Source: Hysterangium stoloniferum (lineage: Eukaryota; Basidiomycota; Agaricomycetes; Hysterangiales; Hysterangiaceae). From it: DNA of 64,000 bases. Where the stretch lies: assembly GCA_015178975.1 (NCBI GenBank), contig WHVD01000115.1, positions 1 through 64,000 of the forward strand. The letters run 5' to 3'. A model generated the notes under the pieces. It did not search any database. It had not been told where the DNA came from and worked only from the letters and a program-made list of their open reading frames with translations. Position numbers and translations under genes: made by a program. Shown here in pieces: positions 11,300-22,849 of this stretch (the stretch's first letter is position 1; each line of letters starts with the position of its first letter).

Positions 11300-12158
11300 T
11301 GGGAAGTTTTTCACGCTTTTGGTGAAGAACTCTGCATTCCTCCCTTCTTTATATGAAAACACGGTGTGTATTCTTATGTCGGAGGATCGATCTAGTGGCG
11401 TCGGCGATGGTACTGCTCCTTGCTGCGAAGTACAGTTGCGACTAGATCTATAGAGGGAACTGAGGGAAGATGACCTATTCAAAATTCAAAATGCCACACG
11501 TTGGACTACTCCAGCTAGCGCCATCGACGGTTTACAAGCGCCTTATCAAGACCCGAGTCGTGGTTTACCCAATTCCTAGCTTCCTTGGCTGGCTTTGTAT
11601 TCGTTCGGCCTATGAGAGCTTGACATTCGTGATCGTAAAGTATTTGATTATGGAATTTGCTGCACTTCGGCGTCTGCCTGGATGGTCTAGTGCGTCAGAA
11701 TCTCCTACAGTACAAATTGGAGATACAGTTGATGATTAGCACTTTATATGAAGAGCTACGCAAGTACATCTTATATATGGATGTAGCGTATTCCTAAATG
11801 CACTTGACGCGTAAATGTTACCCGCATTACCTGGGAGGATGACAAATATTTCACGTTTCCACATCGACGAACCGACGAAAGGGGAATGTTGTTTCGGTTT
11901 AGATTCTCTTCCTTTGAGTCAAGTTATGATTACTTATTTCCAGTGACGGCGGAACGGTGAGACGTTATGGCAGCTCCTCCGAGCTCCAAGTCACTTCAGA
12001 GATAGGTGGTAGGTTGGTGGCATAATAAGCCCAGTGTGTCACCAGAACTTCTGTTGAAATTCGATGTCGAAATTCTCTGATATTACACTAAAAGAGCAGT
12101 TCAGAACGGTTTGTCGCTCAAACCTTGGCTGCCAAAAATAACCAATTCAAAATATCAG
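11300..12158. other. CpG-containing intergenic region
   Basis: This is host-like sequence upstream of the zinc-finger gene. A plus-strand frame at 11470-11739 (89 codons) and an upstream extension of the zinc-finger frame to 11482 exist, but neither shows a domain. I see no supported gene. Confidence 0.4.
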
Positions 12159-12992
12159 TCACATTACCTCATATATTGCCGTTCCTGAACAGCTAAAACG
12201 CGTGTTGTCAATATTACTGTGGATGAGGGACATAAGCCGCACCTCACTGTCGGGGACCGACTTGATTAGGCGGTACCGTTGGTAGATAGCCGCCTCCATA
12301 GTGGCCCGGAAGTGCGTTGGCACCTCGGAGTCTGTAAGGCTCGGCGGTGTCACAGATGAGTTATCAAAATACAGACCTGACTAAAATTGGATTGCACTCG
12401 ACTTGACCATATAGAATCCGTGGCGAATACGCAGCTGCTTGAATGCCGAATTCATGTCGCAGATCCGGAGCCAACGTGCCTCCATCAGAGAACCTGGACA
12501 TAAATTTGTCCAAACTAGTATAACACTCACTAGTCAGGATCTCCACCGTTGCACCATCAGATACCATGTATCAAAATAGAGTGCCGGTTTGTCACAGGCC
12601 ATTTTGCGTTGCAGAATGGATGTATGGATGTTGTCACTAGTTGTCCGTACATAACACACCCATTAGACAAAGCCACTTTGCATTCTCACTCCGCCTGTTC
12701 CCTCGCCTCGTCTCAATTCGCCCTCGATAGTCTTCAAAGCCTTCGAATTAGCTCATTTTTCGCACCCGCCGTTCCGCTTACCCTTAGATGTAGTTTGGTT
12801 CTCATGTATTTCACTTTCGGCTTGAGCACGGCCTGAGCCTCTTTCAGGATAAAACCTGAAAGAGCGGTGGCGACGCAATAGATTCATTTGCTCGCCCAAC
12901 GTCACACGAACTGCAGAGAATCGGGGATAATGGAGCTCCGGGTTGCTCACCTTGGTGGCATGGCGAAATACTGACGGAACGAAGCGGGTCAA
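12159..12992 (-). other. Possible exons of an unidentified host gene
   Basis: Three short minus-strand frames lie close together at 12992-12753, 12567-12364 and 12353-12159. Their text (for example HFRATMEAAIYQRYRLIK and SDKFMSRFSDGG-like stretches) looks protein-like, and GT/AG pairs are available between them. No single splice model keeps one frame open that I can verify, and no domain is recognised. CpG content matches the adjacent zinc-finger gene. Confidence 0.25.
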
Positions 12993-12999
12993 ACTTAAT

Positions 13000-14490
13000 T
13001 AGTCTCTGAACTATTTCATTTCTAGACGCCCTGTGATGTCGCGCGAATCTGTATCCTGGAGTTGAGCTTACATGCGTGATGGGGCGGTTCAGTATGTTTC
13101 AGGTCACTTTTTGCCAAACCACTTCATGTCCGTTCCCCCATTATTATCTCACGGGGGCCATCAGAACGAATAATATCATTTTACGATATTGATGTTCCAC
13201 ATCGTTTCATGGTGCACACACTCTTTATTTTGAAGCCCTGTCAAATAAAACTGGAAACAATATATCCATGTGAGGAGTACCACAATGCAATCAGTTATAT
13301 GGGAATGATTTCAAGTGGAAAAGCCTGAATACGCTAGAAGTGTACAGACACAGACATGATCATTCCCCTAACTATGGATACAACTAGGTATTCCCCCACC
13401 TGATGAGAGGAAGATAGCTCCCACTGAGCAAAAGTAACAGAACATCATTACCAATCTAAATCAAACAATAAGTCTGGAGGAAGGATGGTAAGGAGGTGAA
13501 GACATGTACACCTGTTCATTGAATGAGGTGTTATATAAGGCCTGTACCCTGTCCCATCATGATCCATTCCCTGATATCTCTGGGCATGTTATAGACAGAA
13601 GATGTATACAAATGTTCATTGCAGGAGGTGAAAGATAAGGTCTATTTAGTTTGACAACTGGGATCTGGAAATGGATAGGAGGAATGTAAGAACCTTAGAG
13701 GACAATTTATCATCCATTCCCTGACTTCTCAAGGCATGTTATAGACACAGAAAACAGAAATATGACCTGGATGATTACAATGATGACAGTGACATCATTA
13801 CTGGGGTCATGCCAATGAAACAATTTGTCATCTTCAAGAGAAGAGGGGGAATAGTGGCTGTCCCAGAAAATCGACTAGATTATTTTACAGTATCCCATGC
13901 TTGGGTCCAGCTGCATATGAAAAATTGACTGGCTCGGATTTGATGGCAATGGCAGAGGATGCTGAACCAATTAAAATACCTTTAGGATCAGGAAGAGAGG
14001 ATTCATATTTGGCAGTGAGAATGGAGGTGCAAATAGTGTGGTAGGAAGTATAAAGCTTCATGAGGAGTTGAGAGTGCCATACTACTTGTAATCTAATATT
14101 TCCCCTCTCTTAAGAACTAGTATTGAACTTAGATAGTCAATACACATTTCACATTGCTTCCATAGTCAAGTATCTTTGTATATTAAGTAATAATTTACAT
14201 GACTCTTCACAGTGGGGATCCAGGCCACCCTACTCTTCCTATGAAGAAACTTCAGCTACATTAACTGTTTAATATGTACTATGACTACTGGCAGGGAAGA
14301 AAGCCCTTTGAACCAATGAATCCAAGAAGATGATCTAGCAGTGGTGGACTTCCAAACAGTATCACTGCTAGGAAGAATTCAAAGGAAAAGCCTCCTTGAA
14401 GGCCACCCCATGGCTGAAGTCATTCCATGGAGAAGTGAATTACTAAGTCAGCAAGACCAAGGCTCAAACTTCAAACTGTCAAGCAATGTT
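13000..14490. other. No supported gene; tandem duplication inside
   Basis: Mostly repeat-like sequence with few CpG sites. A plus-strand reading near 13843-14042 (AAYEKLTGSDLMAMAEDAEP) looks protein-like but has no start or recognised domain. A local duplication is described at 13498-13746. Confidence 0.35.
13498..13746. repeat. Imperfect tandem duplication, two units
   Basis: Two diverged units each read roughly: ATGTACACCTGTTCATTG, then AGGTG, then TCCATTCCCTGA and GGCATGTTATAGACA. They occupy about 13498-13598 and 13599-13746, the second being longer by an insertion. Confidence 0.55.
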
Positions 14491-14491
14491 A

Positions 14492-15192
14492 GGAGGATAA
14501 CCAAAAACTTCCAAAATTATTTACTCAATCAAGTATATATAGTTATATTGTTTGACATAAAAGTAACATTTCATCAGATCCAGTCCACAGGCAATACCCT
14601 GGAGATTGGGGAAATATTTATATTTATCCTGCATCTGATAAAAGTTAGTCAAACAATCATTTGTAGATTATCCTTTGGAATAAATGTACCAACATGGATT
14701 GGTAGGCCAGATAATTCTGGTCAATTTTTTGAATGAAATTAAATTAAATGGTACCTCATAATCCAAAGTCTTCCTTTTCAAGATAGACCACAGATGTTTA
14801 ATGATTGAGATCTGAGGATTGTGCTGTCAGTCCAGAACAGTGATATCTTGATCTTCATACCATTTCTGAGCAAGTTTTGAAGTATGTTTGGGATCATTGT
14901 CCTGTTGGAATATTAATTCCCCTTCCATAATTTCCAATTTGCCAATCCTTCCCAAAAGACCACCTCCAAAATGCTCATATACTGTTTGGCATCCATCTTT
15001 CCTTCAACCTCACAAAGAATTCCAGGCCCATTCCACCCCAAACTCTGATACTACCTCCTCCAAATTTGATGGTGTTACTTCCACCTCCATGTCTTGAAGT
15101 GGTTCTTTACTGGTGTCCATATGACCCAACTCTATTGATATTGGTCTCATCTGACCAGATAACTCACTTCCTGTCCTCCACTGTCCAATTTT
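14492..15192 (-). pseudogene. Decayed Tc1/mariner transposase with terminal repeat
   Basis: 14492-14722 is the right copy of the ~230-bp repeat seen at 9508-9740 and probably forms the element end. From 15192 leftward the minus strand reads NWTVED, then VIWSDETNINRVGSYG (first catalytic Asp of the DDE core), GGGSIRVWGGMGWNGLG and a degraded second catalytic segment with the Gln/Asp-rich turn. Stops and shifts are numerous. The end near 15194 is joined to the fold-back MITE. Confidence 0.7.
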
Positions 15193-15194
15193 AG

Positions 15195-15856
15195 TACAGC
15201 GACGCCTTTCCGGATGAACCCGTATGTTCCCTATTGTTGTGTGTTCAAACCCTCACACCAAAGCTCCCAATTATTCCGCAATCAATGTAACTAGCCAACA
15301 GGAATGCTACAATTTCGGGCCTATTATGCATTAAGTGCAGTTCCATTGAACTCATTGACTGCGACTGAGCTGCCAGAACAAGCAGCATCATGCACGGAAT
15401 TTCAAGCTTCCATTGCAATTTTAATCTCAGCACATCACGGCTTTCGATGGCCTCGCGCAGTTGTCAGGGAGCCCAGACGTGAAAATTACTGCGCTATTCC
15501 CAATGGAAAAAAGAGGCAGGAAAGCAATGGGCGTGGAAAAGCGGTACTCTGAAATAGCACAGTAATTTTCACGTCTGGGCTCCCCGACAACTGCGCGAGG
15601 CCATCGAAAGCCGTGATGTGCTGAGATTAAAATTGCAATGGAAGCTTGAAATTCTGTGCATGATGCTGCTTGTTCTGGCAGCTCAGTCGCAGTCAATGAG
15701 TTCAATGGAACTTCACTTAATGCATAATAGGCCCGAAATTGTAGCATTCCTGTTGGCTAGTTACATTGATTGCGGAATAATTGGGAGCTTTGGGGTGAGG
15801 GTTTGAACACACAACAATAGGGAACATACGGGTTCATCCGGAAAGGCGTCGCTGTA
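15195..15856. mobile_element. Fold-back MITE with ~305-bp terminal inverted repeats
   Basis: The element begins TACAGCGACGCCTTTCCGGA and ends with its reverse complement, so it is bounded by TA at both sides, the Tc1/mariner target duplication. The arms 15195-15502 and 15548-15856 are almost perfectly complementary. Only about 45 bases (AATGGAAAAAAGAGGC...) separate them. No transposase is encoded; the two mirrored open frames in the arms are by-products of the palindrome. Near-identity of the arms and retained CpG indicate recent insertion. Confidence 0.85.
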
Positions 15857-16124
15857 AGGAGTCTATGGGACAACTATAACAATGGACCCGACCCTTCATC
15901 AGCATCGCCATCCATAGGGCATCTTCTACATATGTAGCCATGAGCGCTGCCCTTCTTAAAATTTCACAGCGGCCATGCTTCTGGTCCCCCGCTGTGCCCG
16001 ACTTCACTCTAAAAAGATCTCGGTCAACAAGTCTCGTGAATCTCATTAAGTCCCAGTATGCCTTGGCGCGGGAGATAAGATAACTCACTGCATGTGGGAA
16101 AAAGAACATGCGCTCCCGAAACAA
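15857..16124 (-). CDS. Unidentified partial protein-coding exon, cut by MITE
   Basis: The frame (FRERMFFFPHAVSYLISRAK..., ~88 residues) reads like a real protein, with mixed hydrophobic and charged residues. It runs into the MITE at 15856. Upstream the frame stays open a little further (YFLLNSGRI), without a clear start. No family is recognised. CpG retention suggests a host gene fragment interrupted by the MITE. From 16125 to 16684 nothing else is seen. Confidence 0.35.
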
Positions 16125-17243
16125 GATACGCCCACTGTTTAAAAGAAAATAAGTCCGTGGATCTCAATGCTTCCATAAAAACAAGGGCCTTCTAATGCCA
16201 AGTTTCACAGGGCGAAGAACGGCAAAGCGATTAAGAATCGGTTATTTGCTTGAAGACAAAGCCACCTAAGAGGCATCTTGAGTAGGCTTGGACTACTACT
16301 GGGTGAGCTGAGAAAAACCCATATCATGATGAGCTTTCATTTTATAATAATTCCTTCTATTGTATAATTAACACAACAATAGGAATGGGCCAGCTTAGTA
16401 TGGAACATCCCGATTCATTGTGTATTAGTACAATTTAAAAGTCTCTGTCTCTTATTAGAAGTTTGTAGTACAACAATGAAAGCAGATGCATATGTAGTTC
16501 TTTTTGCTCGGAGTTTACATGTGGAACAATTGGATGTGTATATTTGGTGGGCCAGATGGCTTCATTTACCCCGAGTGTGGTTCGAGGCTCGCGACAGATC
16601 CACAAACCTCCCGGTGAGGTGGACATGCCTTGAAATGGACCAACATTTCACATGTACTACTTGGTAATTGTATTACGTGCGAGTTTATAGTGTCAATATT
16701 TGTGGCACTACACTAAAGTCGTTCGTCCTGAAAACGTCATTGTTAACCTCGTCGTGGTAGTAATAGGATATTTGGGGGGAAAAGGCATACAGGGATGGAT
16801 AGACAATAGGTATCGGTTTTAATAGGAAATATGGGCAGTCGATGGAGTCAGCAACATGTGCTCCAGAGCAGTTGAGGCACCTGAAGTCATGGGCAGTCTT
16901 GGTCGGCAAGGAGGTTGGCCAACTTACATGCGGTGCATTTGGAGCAGTGGTCAGCTTCAGCATGACGGTCCCCGGAGTTGCACTGTGCAGGGGGGTGGCC
17001 GAGGGACCAGCGGTTCATTTGCGAAGTTTTGGCTTGTCAACCCAGCGCTCTGCCGTAACTGGAGCACCAAACATGAAAAATTGTGTGGAGGGCTTCTTTA
17101 GGCAGGAGCCATCGGGGTCCTCAAAAGCTAGCGAGATGGAGGACTTGAAGCTGGAGATTGAGTCTGGGGGCCGTATCCAGGAGGGGGGTTAGGTGAGGTT
17201 GATTTTGGAGGAGAAGGGTAGGTTATTCACCTGGAAATTGTAA

Positions 17244-17430
17244 GCCTGGTGGCTTACGACATACCGATTACATTATCACAGATGCGCGTAGTATCATTTT
17301 TAGTTAATCGTTTTACTTACTGTCATCATCATGTATCATACTCGCCGTTCTCGAGGAATACAGTTTGGTCCTATCAACGTCTGGACCGATGCCAATGTAA
17401 GGCTGCATTAGACAGCAGCCTTTCAGAAAT
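17244..17430 (+). repeat. Dispersed ~185-bp repeat, decayed copy (partner at 51262-51445)
   Basis: Shared text includes GTGGCTTACGACATACCGAT, CTCGAGGAATACAGT and CCTATCAACGTCTGGACCGA. Orientation is opposite to the partner. Where the partner has CG (ATCATCGTGTATCGTACTCG) this copy has CA or TG (ATCATCATGTATCATACTCG), so it has lost CpG by C-to-T change. It lies between the LINE-like remnant and the MITE at 17448. Confidence 0.75.
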
Positions 17431-17447
17431 GCCCTTGCTCCAAAATT

Positions 17448-17765
17448 TTTTAGGATCCTAAGTAGAGGCTTATTTTATATAAACTCCGCCGATCACTCAT
17501 CGGATCCTTAACTGATTTAAAGTCGGTTAAGGATCCAACATGTGATTGGCGGGTTTAGAATCCAACGAACTTTCGGATGCTTCAAAGATCCATAACCGAG
17601 TTAAAATCGGCTAAGGATCTAACATGTGATTGCAGGGTTTAGAATCCAATAAATGTTAGGATCCTCAAAAGATCTCTAATAAATTTTAACTCTTATAAGG
17701 ATTCAATGGATGACCATTGGAGTTTGTATAAAATATGTCTCTACTGAGGATCCTAAAATGTTTTG
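17448..17765. mobile_element. MITE with ~45-bp inverted ends and internal 80-bp repeats
   Basis: The left end TTTTAGGATCCTAAGTAGAG...TTTATATAAACTCC is the inverse of the right end GGAGTTTGTATAAAATATG...CTACTGAGGATCCTAAAA. Inside are two clear and one degraded ~80-bp direct repeats sharing TAAGGATCYAACATGTGATTG and GGGTTTAGAATCCAA. No coding capacity. It interrupts the LINE-like ORF1 remnant. Confidence 0.6.
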
Positions 17766-18517
17766 GAGAGAGAGGTTATCCCAGTGTATTGAAAGAGTCA
17801 AGGAGGGATTCCTTGGAGAAAACAGGGCTGCCTGGGAAATCATGGACAAAGACACCTGCCAGGACAGTCTTGGACCAGTGCATGTCATGAGAGATGGTAG
17901 GGCCAGCACCGAGAGGTCAACGGCCTCTCTGATGGATGGAAGATGTGCTGAGACAGTGACAGGTGAGGTGGAGGGGGAAGGTGATGATGAGTTTGCTAGC
18001 TGTGTTCCAGTGTGCACCAATGGCCTGGAGGCCACAAGCTGTGGGGACAGCTTTGAGCTTGGCATTTATCCTCCTGTTGATGATGAGGGGAGGAGGGTGG
18101 CTGTCGGGAGAAGGAGGGTCGCCCTTGAAGCGGACCATGAAATGGATCAGGGAGGGGGGCTTGCATGGGGAGGGTTTAGTGGTTTTTTTTGGGGGGGGCA
18201 TAGGTGCTGGGTTGGGTGGGCTGGAGGCGACTTCAGAAAAGGATGGGGGGCAGGGGAGGTCAGGGTGTTTGGGGGGTTAACTTGGCGGGGGGCACATGTA
18301 AGGGAATGCAAGTGGGTTGTCAACAAGATCTCTTTCATCACAATTACATCCATGGATACCCCAAACTCTGGGGTGGCTGTGTTTTCCACTAGAATTCCTG
18401 TGACACCATTGTATACCAGACAATGGCATCTGTAAGCCTGGTGCCCCAGTCTTACCCATTCTCCTTTTGTGCCACTCCTTTGTGCCACTCCTTTTGTTCT
18501 AGCATGTGATCACAGCA

Positions 18518-20081
18518 TACAGTAGGCAACAAAACCCTTACAATGTTTTGTACTTTTTGAAAGACATGGCTATTCCTCCAGAAATAAATTCTGTAAAATG
18601 CCGAAAATATTATGTAATATACTTCAACATCATACCTTCCAGAAATGCACAGCCACAAGGCACCACATCCTTATTTGGTAAGTCCACATCACACACAAAC
18701 CAATAGCTCATTGTAAGGGTTTTGGTGCACACATTTTTAAAGTTCAAAATGGGTCCTAGTCACATGACTTTGTTTATAAAGTTCAACAAAGTCATGTGAC
18801 CACTCTTCCTCAATGTATATAAGATGAAAGTAACCAGTTGGAATCCCACAATCACCCTACTCACAATGAAAAGGCTCCCCTCCAGCCAAATCCAACATGT
18901 TCTTACTCTACTTGACTCTGGCATTTCTGGAGCTCAAATATGTTACCAAACTCATCTCAGCAGTGCCACCATCAGTCATATTCACTCTGAGCATTGCCCT
19001 GACCTCCCCAAATGCTCTGGTGGCCGTCCTACAAAGCTTACCACAGCCAATATTGCCTATGCTAGAAGAATAATTTGCATGGGGAAGGTTGATAATGCCA
19101 CACAGGCAACCAAGAAACTTATAGACATCATCAACACTCCTATTACTTCACAAACAGTGCGTCACCACCTCAAAACCATAGGCATGAGGGCTGTGGTAAA
19201 GAGAAAAAGGCCACTTCTCAAACCTCATCATTGGAAATCTCGATTGGAGTTTGCAATATGGTCTGATGAGACTAAGATTAATAGGCTGGGATCAGATGGA
19301 AGGAAAAATGTGTGGAAAAATGTGGGTGAGGGGTTAAATGATAGGTTAGTAGAGGGAACAGTCAAGTTTGGAGGAGAAAACCTGATGATGTGGGGATGCA
19401 TGGGCTGGGATGGGGTTGGGTTTGCAACCAAAATTGATGGGAGGATGGATGCTGAGCTTTATGTGGAGATCCTGGACGATGAACTCCAGCAAACCCTCAA
19501 ATATTACAACAAAACAGTGGCTGACATTGTGTTTCAACAAGACAATGACCCCAAACACACCAGCAAAAAGGCCCAGAAATGATTCACTGACCATGATGTT
19601 ACAGTCCTCAAGTGGCCTGCACAATCTCCTGACATGAATCCTATTGAACATCTGTGGAATCATGTCAAAAAGAAGCTGGGGGAGTATGAACAGCCTGCAA
19701 ATAGTGTTCATGAACTGTGGGAGAGGGTGCAGAAGGTGTGGGAAGAGATTCCAAAGGAGGAGTGTCAGAAGCTTATTGAGAGTATGCCTAGAAGACTTGC
19801 AGCAGTGATTAGAGCAAAGGGGGGCCATACTAAATACTAATTTCTTGTAATAATAGTCTCAAAATAGTGTGCAAAAAAACCCTTACAATGAGCTATTGGT
19901 TTGTGTGTGATGTGGACTTACCAAATCAGGACATGGTGCCTTGTGGCTGTGCATTTCTGGAAAGTATGATGTTGAAGTATATTACATAATATTTTCAGCA
20001 ATTTACAGAATTTATTTCTGGAGGAATAGCCATGTCTTTCAAAAAGTGCAAAACATTGTAAGGGTTTTGTTGCCTACTGTA
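18518..20081 (+). mobile_element. Tc1/mariner element A with 213-bp TIRs and TA duplication
   Basis: TA at 18518-18519 and 20080-20081 brackets TIRs 18520-18732 and 19867-20079, starting CAGTAGGCAACAAAACCCTT. Each TIR also ends with an inverted copy of its own terminus (CATTGTAAGGGTTTTG). The transposase at 18866-19840 is nearly complete. Length and structure fit Tc1-type cut-and-paste transposons. Confidence 0.9.
18866..19840 (+). pseudogene. Tc1-type DDE transposase of element A
   Basis: The start at 18866 gives MKRLPSSQIQHVLTLLDSG, an HTH DNA-binding region of about 120 residues. KRKRPLLKPHHW leads to the catalytic core. First Asp is in IWSDETKINRLG, second in VFQQDNDPKHTS, and the Glu in MNPIEHLW, as in DD34E enzymes. 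About 15 residues that normally precede the first Asp are missing (LEFA is fused directly to IWSDE). One in-frame TGA at 19580-19582 replaces an expected Trp. Otherwise the frame runs to GGHTKY at 19840. It is probably inactive but close to a functional form. Confidence 0.88.
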
Positions 20082-20235
20082 TATAGCCTAGGTAGTTTTC
20101 CTTCTCTTTCCTTACCATACACTGCATCTGCCTGTATCCTGTTCTTGTTCTGGACAATACACCGTGGTCCTGTCAACTTGTGTGATTGCCAGTGATCCCA
20201 ATTGACAACGGGATTACAGCATCCCACAAATTGGC

Positions 20236-20645
20236 TACACATAACCAAATAACACACATAACCAAATAACACACATAACCAAATAACACACATAACCAAA
20301 TAACACACATAACCAAATAACACACATAACCAAATAACACACATAACCAAATAACACACATAACCAAATAACACACATAACCAAATAACACACATAACCA
20401 AATAACACACATAACCAAATAACACACATAACCAAATAACACACATAACCAAATAACACACATAACCAAATAACACACATAACCAAATAACACACATAAC
20501 CAAATAACACACATAACCAAATAACACACATAACCAAATAACACACATAACCAAATAACACACATAACCAAATAACACACATAACCAAATAACACACATA
20601 ACCAAATAACACACATAACCAAATAACACACATAACCAAATAATG
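20236..20645. repeat. 17-bp minisatellite, about 24 units
   Basis: The unit ACACATAACCAAATAAC is repeated almost without change. Because 17 is not a multiple of 3, the minus strand is open in all three frames, each giving the same 17-residue string (LFGYVCYLVMCVIWLCV). The plus strand has stops. It is not a gene. The final unit degrades at 20642. From 20650 to 21313 there is no supported gene. Confidence 0.93.
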
Positions 20646-21313
20646 ACATGAGAACTGACATGAGGTGTTGTGGATAAAGGCAAAAGCCTGCAATGCAACA
20701 ACAGCATCTTGTTGGATGTGGACCATTATGTGCAAGCGTCATTGAGTTGACATCACACCCCATGTCATGGTAAGACAGTTTATGTTATAGTATATTATGC
20801 ATACCTACATGTAAAATATATCTCATGTGCTTGTAACCATCAATACAGTACAAGTCAGTTCTGTATATGCTTGGGTCCTTGTTCATAAAATCCCAACACA
20901 TCTGAACATCAAAGGAATATGGAGAATATCAGACACATTCACCTCATTCACAGTAATGCCCTCCATAAAGACTCAAGACTCTGGAACAGAATTATTTAGT
21001 CAGCAATCACTATGAATCACTATCCATAGCCAACTACTTCCAATACAATACTGGCCCCATGTATGGTACATTTTATTATAATTTGAGCATTGTGGACAAC
21101 ACCAAATTCCAAGACAACAGGATCAAATGGCACAACAATTTTTAGCTTCACAATGGGACCACCACCCCCTTGTGCCACTTGCATTGTTCCTACCATTCCT
21201 ATTGTTCCCTTTACATATATAAACTGTCTCTCCTATCATGCTAGACCTCAGTCTATTATACACTACTGTATCCATACTTAAATATTTATACTAATGATGT
21301 GAGTGCACAATAT

Positions 21314-22845
21314 ATGTGACAAAACCCTTCCAATGATTTTAGGTGTGCAAAGATTCTTGAATAACTAAAGAACCACTGTAGATACAGACCTGAAATTTGG
21401 TGGTTTGTTAGGTCTATATGTTATCTATATGCCCTTAAAATATTATGACATAAGCATTAGTATTTCCCACTCTATAAATAAAATAATAATAAAATCACTT
21501 TGTAAGGGTTTTGTCCCAGTCACATGATTAGTACAAAACCTTATTGATTATCTGCAAATAAGGTCTTATTTGATCATATGACCTGTGAAAATTAGATATA
21601 TATATAGCTGTCCACTTTACAACATCCCCACAACTCAATATTCTACACCATGAAAGGTCTTACTCCTGCTCAGGTTAGCCACATTCTCACTTTGTTCAAT
21701 AAGGGCAAGTCTGCTTCTCAAATATCTAATCACTGGCAGAAGTCTGTCTACTATATCCAGAATTCACTTTATCCATTTCCCATCACTCACCAAAGCACCT
21801 GGTGGTTGTCCATACAAGCTTTCTCCCTCAGATATTCATTATTCCATCCAACAAATCACTTATAAGGCAGAACATGCCACTGAGATCACCAAAATCCTTC
21901 AAAATATGACTGGAGAGTCCATTTCAGTGAAGACTGTTCATAGAGCACTCAAGAAGGCTGGAATGAGGGCTGTGGTGAAGAGAAAAAGGCCTTTATTCAC
22001 TAAGAGGCATAGGAAGGCAAGGATGGACTTTTCTCTGGCACACAAGGACTGGACTGTGGATGATTGGAAGAGGATTGTGTGATCAGATGGGAGGAAGTGA
22101 GTGTGGAAAAGGGGAGGAGAGGGGCTCAGTGGTAGGGTGGTTGAGGGTACAGTCAAGTTTGGAGGAGGAAATCTGATGTTGTGGGGCTGTATGTTCTGGG
22201 AAGGACCAGGATATTCCACCAAGATTGATGGAAGGATGGATGCTGACCTTTATGTCAACATTCTGGAAGATGAACTTCAAGCAATCATGGAGTATTATGG
22301 CAAGAACACAGAAGATGTGGTCTTTCAGCAAGACAATGACTCCAAACACAAGAGCAAGAAGGCCACCAATTGGTTTAAAGACAATGGATTTGTGGTCATG
22401 GTATGGCCACCTCAGTCTGCTGACCTTAATCCAATTTAACACCTCTGGTATTACCTCAAAAAGGGGCTGGGGGAGTATGAAGTGGCACCCAGGAGTATTC
22501 ATGAGTTGTGGGAGAGGGTTCAGACAGAGTGGGAGAAGATCCCTGCCTCTACTTGTCAGAACTTGATACAGAGTATGTCTAGAAGGGTTGAGGCTGTTTT
22601 GAAGGCCAAGGGAGGCTATACCCAAGTACTAGATTGTTTGATTTGTGTTCTTTTTATACCAGGGACAAAACCCTTCCAATGTGTTTTTATTAGTGTTTTG
22701 TTTATAGTGTGGGAAAAATTAATGATTATGTCATAATGTTGTAAGGGCATATAGATAACACATAGACCTAACCAACCACCAAATTTCAGATCTGTATCTA
22801 CAGTGGTTCTTGAGTTATTCAAGAATCTTTGCACAACTAAAAACT
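21314..22845 (+). mobile_element. Tc1/mariner element B, decayed
   Basis: The left TIR starts TGACAAAACCCTTCCAATG and continues CAAAGATTCTTGAATAACT, CCACTGTAGATACAGA and ATATGCCCTTA. The right TIR mirrors this at about 22730-22835 but lacks the outermost ~20 bases. As in element A, an inverted copy of the tip lies at the inner end of the TIR (TTGTAAGGGTTTTGTCCC near 21500; GGGACAAAACCCTTCCAATG near 22663). Confidence 0.82.
21650..22622 (+). pseudogene. Tc1-type transposase of element B, catalytic residues lost
   Basis: MKGLTPAQVSHILTLFNKGK is the HTH start. After several frameshifts the reading gives KAGMRAVVKRKRPLFTKR and DWTVDDWKRIV, then jumps straight to SDGRK, so about ten residues holding the first catalytic Asp are deleted. 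The second Asp is kept in VFQQDNDSKHKSKKA. The third residue is lost because NPIEHLW reads NPI-stop-HLW (TAA at 22437-22439). The C-terminus ends KAKGGYTQ. Non-functional. Confidence 0.85.
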
Positions 22846-22849
22846 ACCT

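Larger units (their letters stand above)
16685..18460 (-). pseudogene. LINE-like ORF1 (gag-like) remnant with Cys-rich knuckles
   Basis: From 18460 leftward the minus strand reads a Pro-rich segment, then FMVRFKGDPPSPDSHPP, NRRINAKLKAVP and GAHWNTASKLIITFP. This is the layout of ORF1 gag-like proteins found in fungal non-LTR retrotransposons. After interruptions at 17230-17765 the reading resumes with RCWSLGHPPAQC-like and RCLNCSGAHVADSIDCPYF, a pair of zinc knuckles. Homopolymer G runs near 18185-18300 shift the frame. No endonuclease or reverse transcriptase is attached. It could instead be a domesticated host relative of such ORF1 proteins. Confidence 0.5.

Noticed and set aside
20173..20763. 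Frames of 166-222 codons on the minus strand over the minisatellite
   Set aside because: All frames give the same 17-residue repeat because of the 17-bp period; no independent coding evidence.
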